From Nitrospira sp. CR1.1 (GTDB lineage: Bacteria; Nitrospirota; Nitrospiria; Nitrospirales; Nitrospiraceae), in assembly GCA_014055465.1 (NCBI GenBank), contig WIAF01000006.1:62001-126000 (forward strand): a DNA stretch of 64,000 nt, written 5' to 3'. Positions 19,762 through 28,157 of the stretch are shown one piece after another. Position 1 is the first letter of the stretch. Every line of letters begins with the position of its first letter. A model generated the notes under the pieces. That model had not been told where the DNA came from. It was given only the letters and a program-made list of their open reading frames with translations, and ran no database searches. Made by a program: the position numbers and the translations under genes.

Positions 19762-21168
19762 TCAACTCACCCGCCGGCCTTGCTCCTTCGTTGTATGCTG
19801 TACCAATGACGGCTCCGAAAATCGAGTGGCGCCGTTCCCCGCTCCGCTCTCTTCCGGTACATCCTGAACATCCGTCGGCGCGGGCGGGTAGGCCGCAGGC
19901 GTATCCTCCAGGCTAAAAAACCGGCGGGCCGCGTCGACATAGGCCGCCCCGCTGGAAGACGTGGCCTCGGCTTTCAACGTCACCATCGTGCCATGCACCA
20001 TTTTATTCACAATGGCCGACGCCAGCGATTCGACAGCGGCCCGATCCTCCGAGGACAGATGCGCCAACCGCGCAAGAACCTTATCGACCTCGCGCCGCTT
20101 GATTTCTTCGGTCCGGCCGCGCAAGGCGACAATGGTCGGCGTCACTTCCAACGACTGCAGCCACTGTCCGAGCACGCTGACTTCTTCCACCACCATCTGC
20201 TCGGCTTTCGCCGCTTCCCGCAACCGGTCTTCCCGGTTCTGCTCGACCCGCATGTGCAGGTCGTCAATGTCGAAGAGGAACGCGTCGTCGATCGGCCTCA
20301 CGGCAGGATCAATGTTGCGCGGCACCGAGATATCGATCAAAAACATCGGGCGACTCATCCGTTGCCGCATTGCCCGCTGCACATCCTCGGCCGTGACCAG
20401 ATAATGTGACGCTCCGGTAGACACGAGGACGATATCCGCTCCGGCCAGTTCCGTTTTGTAGTCCTCGAATGGCACGGCGGTGCCGTTAAACTTCTGAGCC
20501 AACTCCAACCCATGTTGGAAATTCCTGGTGGTGATCCTCACCTGGCGTACCCCGTTGGCAATCAGATGACGGGCAGCCAACTTCGCCATCTCCCCTGCCC
20601 CGATCAACAGGACAGTCTTCTCGGTCAAGTTCGAAAAGATCTTCTTGGCTAATTCGACGGCCGCGTAACTCACGGACACGGCGGTCTCGGCAATTTTGGT
20701 TTCGGTACGCACGCGTTTGGCGACCGAAATGGCCTTCTTGACGATCTTGTTGAGCAACAACCCGGAGGCCTTGTGCGTCAAGGCCACTTCGAACGCATCC
20801 TTGATTTGTCCGAGAATTTGCGATTCACCGACAATCATAGAATCGAGGCTTGACGCCACGCGGAAGAGATGGCCAATGGCACGATCGCCGGCATGCCAAT
20901 AGAGGTGCGGGGTCAGATGGTCCGAGGAAAGAGACAGATGGGTATCAGCCAGAAATTCCTGCACACGCCCATAGCCGCTTTCCAAATCTTCGACGACGGC
21001 ATAGACTTCGACGCGGTTACACGTGGAGAGCAAGAGCCCCTCGCGCACACCTGGATACGTACAGAGACGACTGAGCGCTTCACGGAGGCGACTTTCAGGA
21101 ACGGCGAGTTTCTCACGAATCTCGACAGGGGCGGTCTTATGGCTCAGCCCAACAACAATGACATGCAT
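19762..21168 (-). CDS. hemA: glutamyl-tRNA reductase
   Basis: First committed enzyme of C5-pathway tetrapyrrole synthesis, reducing glutamyl-tRNA with NADPH. The 468-residue product begins MHVIVVGLSHKTAPVE and has the catalytic cysteine in LLLSTCNRVEVYA (Cys50), the NADPH loop LLIGAGEMAKLA near 190 and a C-terminal dimerisation helix. The last ~50 residues are a proline- and serine-rich tail that looks dispensable. Its ATG overlaps the stop of the HemX-like gene by one base. Confidence 0.96.
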   Translation of the reverse strand: MHVIVVGLSHKTAPVEIREKLAVPESRLREALSRLCTYPGVREGLLLSTCNRVEVYAVVEDLESGYGRVQEFLADTHLSLSSDHLTPHLYWHAGDRAIGHLFRVASSLDSMIVGESQILGQIKDAFEVALTHKASGLLLNKIVKKAISVAKRVRTETKIAETAVSVSYAAVELAKKIFSNLTEKTVLLIGAGEMAKLAARHLIANGVRQVRITTRNFQHGLELAQKFNGTAVPFEDYKTELAGADIVLVSTGASHYLVTAEDVQRAMRQRMSRPMFLIDISVPRNIDPAVRPIDDAFLFDIDDLHMRVEQNREDRLREAAKAEQMVVEEVSVLGQWLQSLEVTPTIVALRGRTEEIKRREVDKVLARLAHLSSEDRAAVESLASAIVNKMVHGTMVTLKAEATSSSGAAYVDAARRFFSLEDTPAAYPPAPTDVQDVPEESGAGNGATRFSEPSLVQHTTKEQGRRVS

Positions 21169-21974
21169 CAGGACACCGAACCGTGACTTTTCAGCACGAC
21201 GCCGATCAGGGTCAGAATGACGCCCGCAAATCCGATGATGGTGAGATACGCGGCTCGTTTAGCCCGCCATCCGATGGTCAACCGCCCGACCAGCACGGCG
21301 AAGTAGAAGCCCCACGTCACCATGGCCCAGGTTTGCTCAGGGTTCCAGTTCACGTACGATCCCCGAACAATCTCCGCCGAAAATGCGCCGCTGATGATGC
21401 CGAGGGTCAGGAGGGGAAACCCCATCACGATCGATTGCTGATTCAGATGATCAAGATAGTCCAGGGCGGGCAGTTTCGCGTAGAGCACATTGAAGCGCTT
21501 TGACTTGAGAAGACCATCCTGAATGAGATACATCACCCCCGCGACGAACGCGACGGCAAAACCCACAGTTCCCAGCATACTGAGGGTCACATGCACCCAC
21601 AGCGTTTTGAAGACGGGTTGAAGGCTGGACGCTCCATCCGAACGAAACGCCGCAGCGGTGACCAGGGAAACCAGCGCCAGTGGTACGATGAAGGAGCCGA
21701 GCACATGGAGCTGCCGCCGAAATTCTACAGCAAGGAAGACCAGAATCAGCATCCAAGAAAAAAATGAGAGGGCTTCGTGAAATGTCGGCAGCTGAGCCTG
21801 GCCGGAGTCAGCCATCCGGGCAACCAGCGCAACGGTGTGGGTGGCAAAGCCGGCAGCCGTAATGCCAAGCGAGACCTTTGAAAGGGTTTCAGCCCGCCGG
21901 AGCAAATAGGCCAGGTAGCACACCGTGCTCACGAAATACAGGCCCATCGTGAGCATGAAAAAAACCGACGACAT
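21168..21974 (-). CDS. cytochrome c assembly (HemX/CcsA-like) membrane protein
   Basis: Integral membrane protein of 268 residues with about eight hydrophobic segments, of the CcsA/CcmC/HemX superfamily. A tryptophan-rich segment NWNPEQTWAMVTWGFYF is near residue 212, in the position of the WWD-type heme-handling loop, but the classic WGxxWxWD is not complete. Located just upstream of hemA in one operon, as HemX is in Bacillus and in many Nitrospira-like bacteria. It may influence GluTR levels or deliver heme for cytochrome c. It is the first gene of the minus-strand tetrapyrrole operon. Confidence 0.85.
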   Translation of the reverse strand: MSSVFFMLTMGLYFVSTVCYLAYLLRRAETLSKVSLGITAAGFATHTVALVARMADSGQAQLPTFHEALSFFSWMLILVFLAVEFRRQLHVLGSFIVPLALVSLVTAAAFRSDGASSLQPVFKTLWVHVTLSMLGTVGFAVAFVAGVMYLIQDGLLKSKRFNVLYAKLPALDYLDHLNQQSIVMGFPLLTLGIISGAFSAEIVRGSYVNWNPEQTWAMVTWGFYFAVLVGRLTIGWRAKRAAYLTIIGFAGVILTLIGVVLKSHGSVS

Positions 21975-22039
21975 ACTGCCCCTATCCTCGCAACATTTCA
22001 GCGCAAAGCCACTTTTTTCGGGAATTGGAAATTATATCG

Positions 22040-22783
22040 ATGCGACCAGAACAGAGTCAAGGAAAGCGCGCTCAATCCGGCACTGGACCAGGGAAGTTGT
22101 TCATCGTGGGCGTACCAATCGGGCATCCGGATGATCTCACCGTTCGGGCCATTTCAACGCTTCGGCAAGTCGATTTGATTGCCGCCAAAAATCCCCAGTC
22201 TACCCAAGCGTTGCTTTCGCATCACGGCATTCATGCCGTCGTGACCACCTATGATCGGAACAATGCTGCTGAGAAAGCGCGAGTTCTGCTGGATCGACTC
22301 AGACAAGGACTCCACATGGCATTGGTTTCGGACTGCGGAATGCCTGCGATCTACGATCCCGGCAGGGTGCTGATTTCAGCGGCATCCAAGGAACACATCC
22401 CTATCGAAGTGATTCCGGGAACCTCTGCGGTTGTTGCGGCAGCTGCGCTGTGTGGCATGGACGGAGATGCTTTTCTCTTCGAGGGGCGCTGGTCGGGTGG
22501 GCTGCGCACCGTGACGCATCGCCTTCAGTCGTTGCGAGCCGAGCCCCGCACCATGATCTTTCTGCCTCCCGCGCAAACCCTTCCCCATCTTCTCTCCCTC
22601 ATCTCCTCTACATTCGGCAATCGACGAGTGGTGGTAGCGCTGGACCTCACACAAGCCACACAGAAAGTCGTCAGGGGACGAGTCCAAACTGTCCTGGCCA
22701 GACATTCATTTCGTGACACTGCAGCACGGGTCACGCTAATTGTGGAGGGATTGAAAGGGAATACAGGAAAAGGACCGGCGTGA
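22040..22783 (+). CDS. RsmI-like tetrapyrrole-methylase family protein
   Basis: About 247 residues of the SAM-dependent tetrapyrrole methylase fold closest to RsmI, which 2'-O-methylates C1402 of 16S rRNA. It has the N-terminal KLFIVGVPIGHPDDLTVRA (cf. the ATPIGNLxD motif), SDCGMPAIYDPG, and VIPGTSAVVAAAALCG where RsmI has PGPSA. The central TYDRNN replaces the usual FHEHN-type segment, so substrate specificity may differ. ATG 22040 is preferred; TTG 22025 is also possible. It is divergent from the heme operon with a ~50 bp shared upstream region. Confidence 0.75.
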   Translation: MRPEQSQGKRAQSGTGPGKLFIVGVPIGHPDDLTVRAISTLRQVDLIAAKNPQSTQALLSHHGIHAVVTTYDRNNAAEKARVLLDRLRQGLHMALVSDCGMPAIYDPGRVLISAASKEHIPIEVIPGTSAVVAAAALCGMDGDAFLFEGRWSGGLRTVTHRLQSLRAEPRTMIFLPPAQTLPHLLSLISSTFGNRRVVVALDLTQATQKVVRGRVQTVLARHSFRDTAARVTLIVEGLKGNTGKGPA

Positions 22784-22787
22784 CGAC

Positions 22788-23048
22788 TTATTCGTCGGGA
22801 CGCTTTCGTATCACAACACGAAAAGACTGCTCGGCACGCTCCTGCGAGACCACATCGTGCCCATCATCGCTGACACTGCGAGGCACATTGCGAATGGGGT
22901 CGCCATCATCCAGGTGAACGAGGAGCAATTGTCCGGGAGCCATGCTTTCAAGCTTGAGCTTCGTCTTTACGAAATTGTAAGGACAAATGACCCCCCGAAG
23001 ATCCAATTCTTCATCGGGGGTGCGATCATGTACTGATGAGTCGGACAT
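22788..23048 (-). CDS. TusA/SirA-family sulfur-carrier-like protein
   Basis: Small cytosolic protein of 86 residues with the TusA fold: EELDLRGVICPYNFVKTKLKLE then LVHLDDGDPIRNVPRSV. The reactive cysteine is conserved (Cys22), but the family CPxP motif is CPYN, lacking the second proline. TusA-type proteins relay persulfide sulfur for tRNA thiolation, cofactor synthesis or sulfur oxidation; which applies here is unknown. It is convergent with the RsmI-like gene, with 4 bp between their stops. Confidence 0.82.
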   Translation of the reverse strand: MSDSSVHDRTPDEELDLRGVICPYNFVKTKLKLESMAPGQLLLVHLDDGDPIRNVPRSVSDDGHDVVSQERAEQSFRVVIRKRPDE

Positions 23049-23138
23049 TCAAGCTCTCAAGGGAAGTGATAGGTTGATGGTACCAAGCAATTCCTGCGGT
23101 TACAATGGTGACTCAAAAAAAGCGTGACAGAAAAAGAA

Positions 23139-23168
23139 AGCGGGGTGCCTCTTACGAAGCACCCCGCT
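23139..23168 (-). terminator. rho-independent terminator of the secreted-protein gene
   Basis: AGCGGGGTGC and GCACCCCGCT form a perfect 10 bp stem around a 10 nt loop. On the minus strand it is followed by TTCTTTTT (23131-23138). It lies 34 bases beyond the stop of the 23202-23984 gene and matches a classic intrinsic terminator. Confidence 0.9.
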
Positions 23169-23201
23169 CGTGAAACTAGCCAAATTACATGGCGTGAATT
23201 C

Positions 23202-23984
23202 TTAGTTGGTCAAACCCTTCTGTAAGTTTGGCTTGGCACCATCGGTACCATAGTCAGACTTGTTTTGAACTTTGGTTTCCGGGGCCACGGTCTGATAACC
23301 CCATCCTGGCTGAGGTTCGCAGTTCCAGCATGGTGCCTGCCCGGTAAATTCACCGACGCTGGTAGTCACCACACCCGTCGTGACCGTTCCGGGAAATACT
23401 CCACCAACCAATCCGCCGGTAACGGTGCCGGAAGACGTCTCGATTCCACGCTCGGTGGAAGGGGCCGGACGTTGGCCGAGGCCACCGAATCCTGCCAATT
23501 TCTCGTTGCCGCGGAATAGATACACTTCTCGCACCAGCTTACGACCAGTCCCGTATACACCCTGTTCGGCCCGTTGATTGACTGGCTCCATGACCTGCAC
23601 CGAAATGTCATCACCAGCATTCAAGGCGCGGATCTGGTCAAGATTGGTCTTCTCGTCAATGTACAGAGTGAGCGAAGACATTGCACCGGTTCCGGCGCGG
23701 CCTTCATCATGAGAACTACCACCAGTCTCCAGGTGAAGCTTTCCACCCGGGATATCGATGGCCAGCACGCGCCCGAAAACCGTTTCCGCCTGAGACAGAC
23801 GCTCCATGAACGCGGTCCGGTCAAATGCTGCCGTACGGCCAGAGTTACCCGACACATCCCCGACTCCGGTGCCGACACCGAACCCTGATCCTGACGAGGA
23901 CTGTGGCAAACGCTCCTGAGCGCCTGCAACACCAACGGAGCTGATAAAAAGCACCGCAGCTCCAAGTGCCAACACGTTACGCAT
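23202..23984 (-). CDS. secreted hypothetical protein
   Basis: A 260-residue protein with a clear Sec signal peptide (MRNVLALGAAVLFISSVGVAGA, cleavage near residue 22). A glycine/serine-rich stretch follows. Residues about 65-135 form a small beta-rich domain (FGRVLAIDIPGGKLHLE ... LYIDEKTNLDQI ... DISVQVME) that resembles OB-type periplasmic domains. The C-terminal third is low complexity with a GTVTGG-rich stretch and a WNCEP/GWGYQ segment. The purine-rich site upstream (AAGGAGGCAGCAC) and the strong terminator suggest good expression as a single gene. Function is not recognised. Confidence 0.8.
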   Translation of the reverse strand: MRNVLALGAAVLFISSVGVAGAQERLPQSSSGSGFGVGTGVGDVSGNSGRTAAFDRTAFMERLSQAETVFGRVLAIDIPGGKLHLETGGSSHDEGRAGTGAMSSLTLYIDEKTNLDQIRALNAGDDISVQVMEPVNQRAEQGVYGTGRKLVREVYLFRGNEKLAGFGGLGQRPAPSTERGIETSSGTVTGGLVGGVFPGTVTTGVVTTSVGEFTGQAPCWNCEPQPGWGYQTVAPETKVQNKSDYGTDGAKPNLQKGLTN

Positions 23985-24263
23985 GTGCTGCCTCCTTAGT
24001 GAGATGGAATTGGTAAGAGATTGATGATGGACGACAATAAACTAACCGAGTCATAAGTATTCCATAGCAAATTCGGGCGAACTATAGGCCAACCCCCACA
24101 TCATGTCAAGAGGTTTTCGGCTGTGACATCCACTATATGGTGTCGTCGCAACTGGCACAGCCCAATTCATTCGCACTCCGTCTGCATTCATGTATGCCAT
24201 TGTTGCATGATATAGGAAATACGCGGAGGGCGTCGTGTATTGAGTTGCGGCTACAGTATAATT

Positions 24264-24350
24264 TGGTGCCCAGAGGGAGGGTCGAACTCCCACTCTCTTG
24301 CGAGAACCGGATTTTGAGTCCGGCGCGTCTGCCAGTTCCGCCATCCGGGC
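24264..24350 (-). tRNA. tRNA-Leu(CAA)
   Basis: On the minus strand the 87-base sequence starts GCCCGGA and ends with the pairing TCTGGGC plus A and an encoded CCA. The D-arm GGCGGAACTGGCAGACGC, anticodon stem-loop CCGGA-CTCAAAA-TCCGG (anticodon CAA), a long variable arm typical of class II tRNAs, and the T-arm GGGAGTTCGACCCTCCC are all present. It decodes UUG. The open frame across it, whose product reads MAELADAPDSKSG, is an artefact. Confidence 0.97.
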
Positions 24351-24528
24351 ACCTGTCTCGTGATGCGACATTCAGCTCTCGAACCTCAAATTTTGAGGGG
24401 ACGCATTTTTAGCATGAACCTGAAGGCCCGTCAATCTGGGTGACCTACCTTTTTTCTGAGAGATACGGATGCTAGAATAGTGCGCTTTTCAATGTTCATC
24501 GGAACTTGTAGATTTTAGGGAGGCAACC

Positions 24529-24810
24529 ATGGCGGATGTGCAGTGTGTCACCTGCGGTCAGGCAGGGGAAGCAATCACTGATATGTTGTTTCTGGGAAAA
24601 CTTGAAGCTGAAATTAAGGCGAAGGTCTGCAAGCCCTGCTGGAAGAAGTGGGAAGGCATGCGGGTCATGGTCATCAATGAGTATCAGGTGAACCTCGGCG
24701 ATGAAAGCGGCCGTGAACTGGTCAAAAAACAGATGAAGGCGTTCCTAAAGCTGGGCGAACAAACCGATACGTCAAAACTGGACCAGAATTTTCGGCCAGC
24801 CGGCACATAA
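24529..24810 (+). CDS. YggX-like Fe(II)-trafficking family protein with four cysteines
   Basis: A 93-residue protein whose C-terminal two-thirds match YggX (W...W...MxINEYxxNL...QMKAFL), a family linked to iron trafficking and protection of Fe-S clusters from oxidation. Unlike classical YggX with a single key cysteine, it has CVTC (Cys6, Cys9) and CKPC (Cys34, Cys37), a pattern fit for a metal site. A strong GGGAGG site precedes ATG 24529. It is a single gene, ending before a hairpin at 24826. Other members of this variant may exist; I did not search. Confidence 0.78.
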   Translation: MADVQCVTCGQAGEAITDMLFLGKLEAEIKAKVCKPCWKKWEGMRVMVINEYQVNLGDESGRELVKKQMKAFLKLGEQTDTSKLDQNFRPAGT

Positions 24811-24825
24811 ACCTCAGCGGAGACA

Positions 24826-24860
24826 GCCCGTCGCCCGCATGACGTGCGAGGCGTACGGGC
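24826..24860 (+). terminator. hairpin downstream of the YggX-like gene
   Basis: GCCCGTCGCCCGCA pairs imperfectly with TGCGAGGCGTACGGGC, 16 bases past the stop. The following CAATGTGCCCTCTCTATTT is pyrimidine-rich but has no strong T-run, so termination is plausible but not certain. Confidence 0.5.
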
Positions 24861-25039
24861 CAATGTGCCCTCTCTATTTCACTTTATCTCGGCGGACGAA
24901 ACAAAAATACATGCTTCACACCGCGGCTACCCTCCCTGCTCCATCACGACACCGGATTCATTGACACTCTGTTTTCAGAAGTGATAGAGTGCCCTGCTTC
25001 TTAAGGTTTTTGGCAGACATCGGGAAGGATACTCCCGCC

Positions 25040-25495
25040 GTGATTACACAAATGCGGGTCAAGGGGCTCATCTTCGACCCCTATAACAACGCCTACATCG
25101 TGGTGCTGCGGGACGAAGAAAATTCAGATATGCTCCCGATCTGGGTGGGAAAATCAGAAGCGAGCGCCATTGGCCTTGCGCTCGAGAGCGTCACCGCGCC
25201 GCGCCCGATGACCCACGATTTGATGAAGTCATTCTTAGAAACGTTTGATGCCAAGATCATCAGCGTGGTGATCACAGATCTGAATGACAACACGTACTTT
25301 GCCACGATTCACCTGATGTACGAAGACTCTGAATATACCGTTGACTCTCGCCCCAGCGATGCGATCGCCCTGGCCCTTCGAACCAGCGCACCGATCTTTG
25401 CCAGCGAGAAGGTCATCAAGAAACAGTCGTCCGAAGAGCTTGAACAGTGGCTTGAAAATCTCAAGCCTGAAGACTTCGGCAAACTAGATAGCTAG
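25040..25495 (+). CDS. bifunctional nuclease (BFN/DUF151) family protein, copy 1
   Basis: About 151 residues, the DUF151 fold seen in Thermotoga and plant BFN proteins, which have DNase and RNase activity in vitro. It has MRVKGLIFDPYNNAYIVVL, LPIWVGKSEASAIGLALE, RPMTHDLMKSFL and the conserved DSRPSDAIALALR. GTG 25040 is preferred to the upstream ATG 24989 because a GGGAAGGA site lies before it and the family begins at this point. It is followed directly by a paralogue 3 bp after the stop. Confidence 0.85.
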   Translation: MITQMRVKGLIFDPYNNAYIVVLRDEENSDMLPIWVGKSEASAIGLALESVTAPRPMTHDLMKSFLETFDAKIISVVITDLNDNTYFATIHLMYEDSEYTVDSRPSDAIALALRTSAPIFASEKVIKKQSSEELEQWLENLKPEDFGKLDS

Positions 25496-25498
25496 CCT

Positions 25499-25987
25499 AT
25501 GGATACCGCCGCACCACCAAATGACGCTTCGGAATTGGTCGCACTGTCCGTCAAGCAAGTACTGGACGACGGGAACACCGACACCCGCATCGTCGTCCTG
25601 AAAAATGAGGATGCAAGCGTGACTTTGCCGATCTGGGTAGGGTCCGCAGAAGGCAATGCCATTCGGCTTGCTATGGAACATGTCGTAACGCCCAGGCCCA
25701 TGAGCCACGACCTCATTCGGAGCTTTGCGGATCACCTCGGCGTGCGAATCGAACGGGTCGTGATTACGGATGTGAAGAGCAGTACGTACTATGCGAGCAT
25801 CGCATTTGCCTCTAAGGGACTCCATCGAACCTTGGATGCCAGACCGAGCGACGCCATTGCCCTGGCGCTTCGCGCAGGGTGCCCGATTTATGCGACACAG
25901 GATGTACTCAACCGCCGTACAGCGGTGCACTTAGACGCCTGGATCAATAAACAGGACGCCAACAATACCGAAACCCAACAGGCGTGA
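25499..25987 (+). CDS. bifunctional nuclease (BFN/DUF151) family protein, copy 2
   Basis: A 162-residue paralogue of the preceding gene. Shared features are the VLKNEDASVTLPIWVG segment, EGNAIRLAMEHVVTPRPMSHDLI and DARPSDAIALALR. The N-terminus (MDTAAPPNDASELVALSVKQVLDD) and C-terminus differ from copy 1. Tandem duplication with divergence is evident. The gene is immediately upstream of rplM, whose leader begins about 50 bp later. Confidence 0.85.
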   Translation: MDTAAPPNDASELVALSVKQVLDDGNTDTRIVVLKNEDASVTLPIWVGSAEGNAIRLAMEHVVTPRPMSHDLIRSFADHLGVRIERVVITDVKSSTYYASIAFASKGLHRTLDARPSDAIALALRAGCPIYATQDVLNRRTAVHLDAWINKQDANNTETQQA

Positions 25988-26040
25988 GGCCTGATCCCTC
26001 ACATGCAGAATCCTTTCAGAATCCTTTCGTGCAGGAGTAG

Positions 26041-26481
26041 ATGGAGACCATGACAAAAACGTATCTCGAGAAGCCCGCCAATGTGCAACGAAAATGGTAC
26101 CTCGTAGACGCCGAGGGAAAGACGCTTGGCCGCCTTGCGGCAAAAGTCGCCACTCTGCTGCGAGGCAAACATAAGCCGACCTTTACTCCCCATGTCGACA
26201 CCGGGGATCATGTCGTCATTGTCAACGCGGAGAAGGTCGTCCTCACCGGCAACAAAATGGAGAATAAGACCTACTCGACTCACAGCGGATTTCCTGGCGG
26301 ATTGAAGACGCTCACGGCAGAGCATGTTCACCGAAAAGATCCGACCAAACTGCTGACGAAAGCCATCGAGGGCATGTTGCCCAAGAACCCGCTCGGCAAC
26401 CACATGGCGAAGAAGTTGCGCGTGTACGCCGGCGCAACGCACCCGCATCAAGCGCAAAAACTGGAATCACTCTCGTTGTGA
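26041..26481 (+). CDS. rplM: 50S ribosomal protein L13
   Basis: Early-assembling large-subunit protein, 146 residues. It shows [28 protein letters not shown], the conserved [16 protein letters not shown] and the C-terminal [15 protein letters not shown] second in-frame ATG at 26050 gives MTKTYLEKP, which matches the more usual L13 start; the AGGAG at 26033 is too near the first ATG, so either is possible. The leader has a direct repeat AGAATCCTTTC. It forms the conserved pair with rpsI. Confidence 0.95.
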   Translation: METMTKTYLEKPANVQRKWYLVDAEGKTLGRLAAKVATLLRGKHKPTFTPHVDTGDHVVIVNAEKVVLTGNKMENKTYSTHSGFPGGLKTLTAEHVHRKDPTKLLTKAIEGMLPKNPLGNHMAKKLRVYAGATHPHQAQKLESLSL

Positions 26482-26523
26482 TTTTTATTCCTCGAATTCG
26501 ATCAGTGAAGGAGACCGCCTGAT

Positions 26524-26916
26524 ATGGCAGCAATGACGCAGTACGCAACCGGAAAGAGAAAAAGCGCGATCGCGCGCGCATGGGTCACCGCCGCCGCTGG
26601 TGACATCGTCATCAACGAGAAGCCGCTGGAAAAAGCGTTTCCACGCCCGACGCTGCGGAATGTGATTCAATTTCCGTTTGAGTTGGCCGGCGTCGCGGGC
26701 AAATATTCCGTCCGCGCCACCGTCTATGGTGGTGGCCCAGCTGGCCAGGCCGGAGCTCTCCGCCACGCCATCTCGAAAGCGCTGGTCATCATGAGCGCAG
26801 CTTTCCGGGGTCCCATCAAGAAGGAAGGGCTCCTGACCCGTGATTCTCGCGTGAAGGAACGTAAGAAGTACGGTCAGAAGGGCGCCAGAAAGCGCTTCCA
26901 ATACTCGAAGCGGTAA
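26524..26916 (+). CDS. rpsI: 30S ribosomal protein S9
   Basis: Small-subunit protein of 130 residues whose basic C-terminal tail reaches the P-site tRNA. Recognised by YATGKRKSAIARAWV, VYGGGPAGQAGALRHAISKAL and the terminal KKYGQKGARKRFQYSKR. Preceded by GAAGGAG and cotranscribed with rplM, 42 bp apart; an intrinsic terminator follows. Confidence 0.97.
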   Translation: MAAMTQYATGKRKSAIARAWVTAAAGDIVINEKPLEKAFPRPTLRNVIQFPFELAGVAGKYSVRATVYGGGPAGQAGALRHAISKALVIMSAAFRGPIKKEGLLTRDSRVKERKKYGQKGARKRFQYSKR

Positions 26917-26942
26917 CGATCGACTGGAGCGACAGGGTTCAA

Positions 26943-26975
26943 AAGGGAAGGCTCCGCAGCCTTCCCTTTTTTATT
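26943..26975 (+). terminator. rho-independent terminator of rplM-rpsI
   Basis: AAGGGAAGGCT and AGCCTTCCCTT form a strong stem around a short CCGC loop, followed by TTTTATT, 27 bases past the rpsI stop. Confidence 0.92.
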
Positions 26976-27026
26976 GGCTCGCCACAGGAAGCGGACAACA
27001 ACTTGTGACGGGCGCGGAGGCCTAAG

Positions 27027-28100
27027 ATGACGTCGGTACGAGTCGCGGTAGCAGGGGCCAGCGGATATACAGGGGCGGAACTAGTACGGCTGCTCTCTCA
27101 ACATCCCAACGTACAACTTACAGCGGTCACCTCGGAAAAGTCAGCGGGCGCGGCCATCTCTGCCGTGTATCCTCACCTACAAGGGATCGTGCCACTGTCA
27201 TTTGAAGCGTTGGCACCGGAAGCACTGGCAGAACGAGCCGATGTTCTGTTTCTTGCGCTCCCCCACACCAAATCCATGGGTCCCGTGGCGAGCTGCATGA
27301 ACGCCGGAAAACGTGTCATCGATTTGAGCGCGGACTTCAGGCTTAAAGATTCCGCGACGTATGAAACCTGGTACCAGACCCCGCATGCGCAGCCTCACTT
27401 GATCAAGGATGCCGTGTATGGCCTCCCCGAACTTCATCGAGCAGCCATTGCCCAGGCCCGACTCGTGGCTTCGCCGGGATGTTACCCGACGGCGGCCATC
27501 CTCCAGCTGGCGCCCTTGATCGCCCATGGATTGGTCGCGGCTGACAGCATTGTGATTGACGCGAAATCGGGCATCTCCGGCGCAGGAAGAAGCCCCGCCC
27601 TACCCTATCACTTTCCCGAAGCTCACGAATCACTGGAGCCGTATAAGATCGGCCAGCATCGGCACATCCCCGAAATCGAACAGGAACTCACCGGATTGGC
27701 CGGCACCAGAGGACAAGCGGCTCGCGGTGAACAGCGTCCAGTCACCGTGGCCTTCACGCCACACCTCGTCCCCATGAACCGAGGCATCCTCAGTACCGCC
27801 TATGCCCGAATGAAGGCACAACCGGATGTCGCCGAACTACGGACACTCTATCGGGATTTTTATAAGGGCGAGCGATTTGTGCGACTTCTGGAAGGAGCTA
27901 TGCCGAATCCCCGCCACGTGCGAGGCGCCAACTACTGCGACATCGCCGTGCACATCGATCGGCGGGCCGGCTGGGTCGTCACCGTGTCTGCCATCGACAA
28001 CCTGATCAAAGGAGCGGCCGGACAAGCGATTCAAGCGATGAACCTCATGTTGGGTTATCCGGAGGAAACCGGACTCGTGGCTCCAGGCATCTATCCCTAG
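27027..28100 (+). CDS. argC: N-acetyl-gamma-glutamyl-phosphate reductase
   Basis: NADPH-dependent third step of arginine synthesis. The 357-residue protein begins with a Rossmann loop VAVAGASGYTGAELVRLL. It has the catalytic cysteine in VASPGCYPTA (Cys152) and SAGRSPALPYHFPEA-like positions as ISGAGRSPALPYHF. This long (type 1) form is usual. It starts at ATG 27027 and is followed by argJ 57 bp later; together they form an arg cluster. Confidence 0.96.
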   Translation: MTSVRVAVAGASGYTGAELVRLLSQHPNVQLTAVTSEKSAGAAISAVYPHLQGIVPLSFEALAPEALAERADVLFLALPHTKSMGPVASCMNAGKRVIDLSADFRLKDSATYETWYQTPHAQPHLIKDAVYGLPELHRAAIAQARLVASPGCYPTAAILQLAPLIAHGLVAADSIVIDAKSGISGAGRSPALPYHFPEAHESLEPYKIGQHRHIPEIEQELTGLAGTRGQAARGEQRPVTVAFTPHLVPMNRGILSTAYARMKAQPDVAELRTLYRDFYKGERFVRLLEGAMPNPRHVRGANYCDIAVHIDRRAGWVVTVSAIDNLIKGAAGQAIQAMNLMLGYPEETGLVAPGIYP

Positions 28101-28157
28101 CACCCACATGCATGAGCATGCCGGACCGGGTCAATTTCACCTCACACAGGAAGAGCG

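Noticed and set aside
21975-22039. Riboswitch ahead of the RsmI-like gene or the heme operon
   Set aside because: The divergent gap is only about 50-65 bp, too short, and no conserved aptamer sequence was seen.
24051-24371. 106-residue frame on the minus strand reading MAELADAPDSKSG
   Set aside because: It crosses the tRNA-Leu gene; this is a well-known artefact of translated tRNA-Leu.
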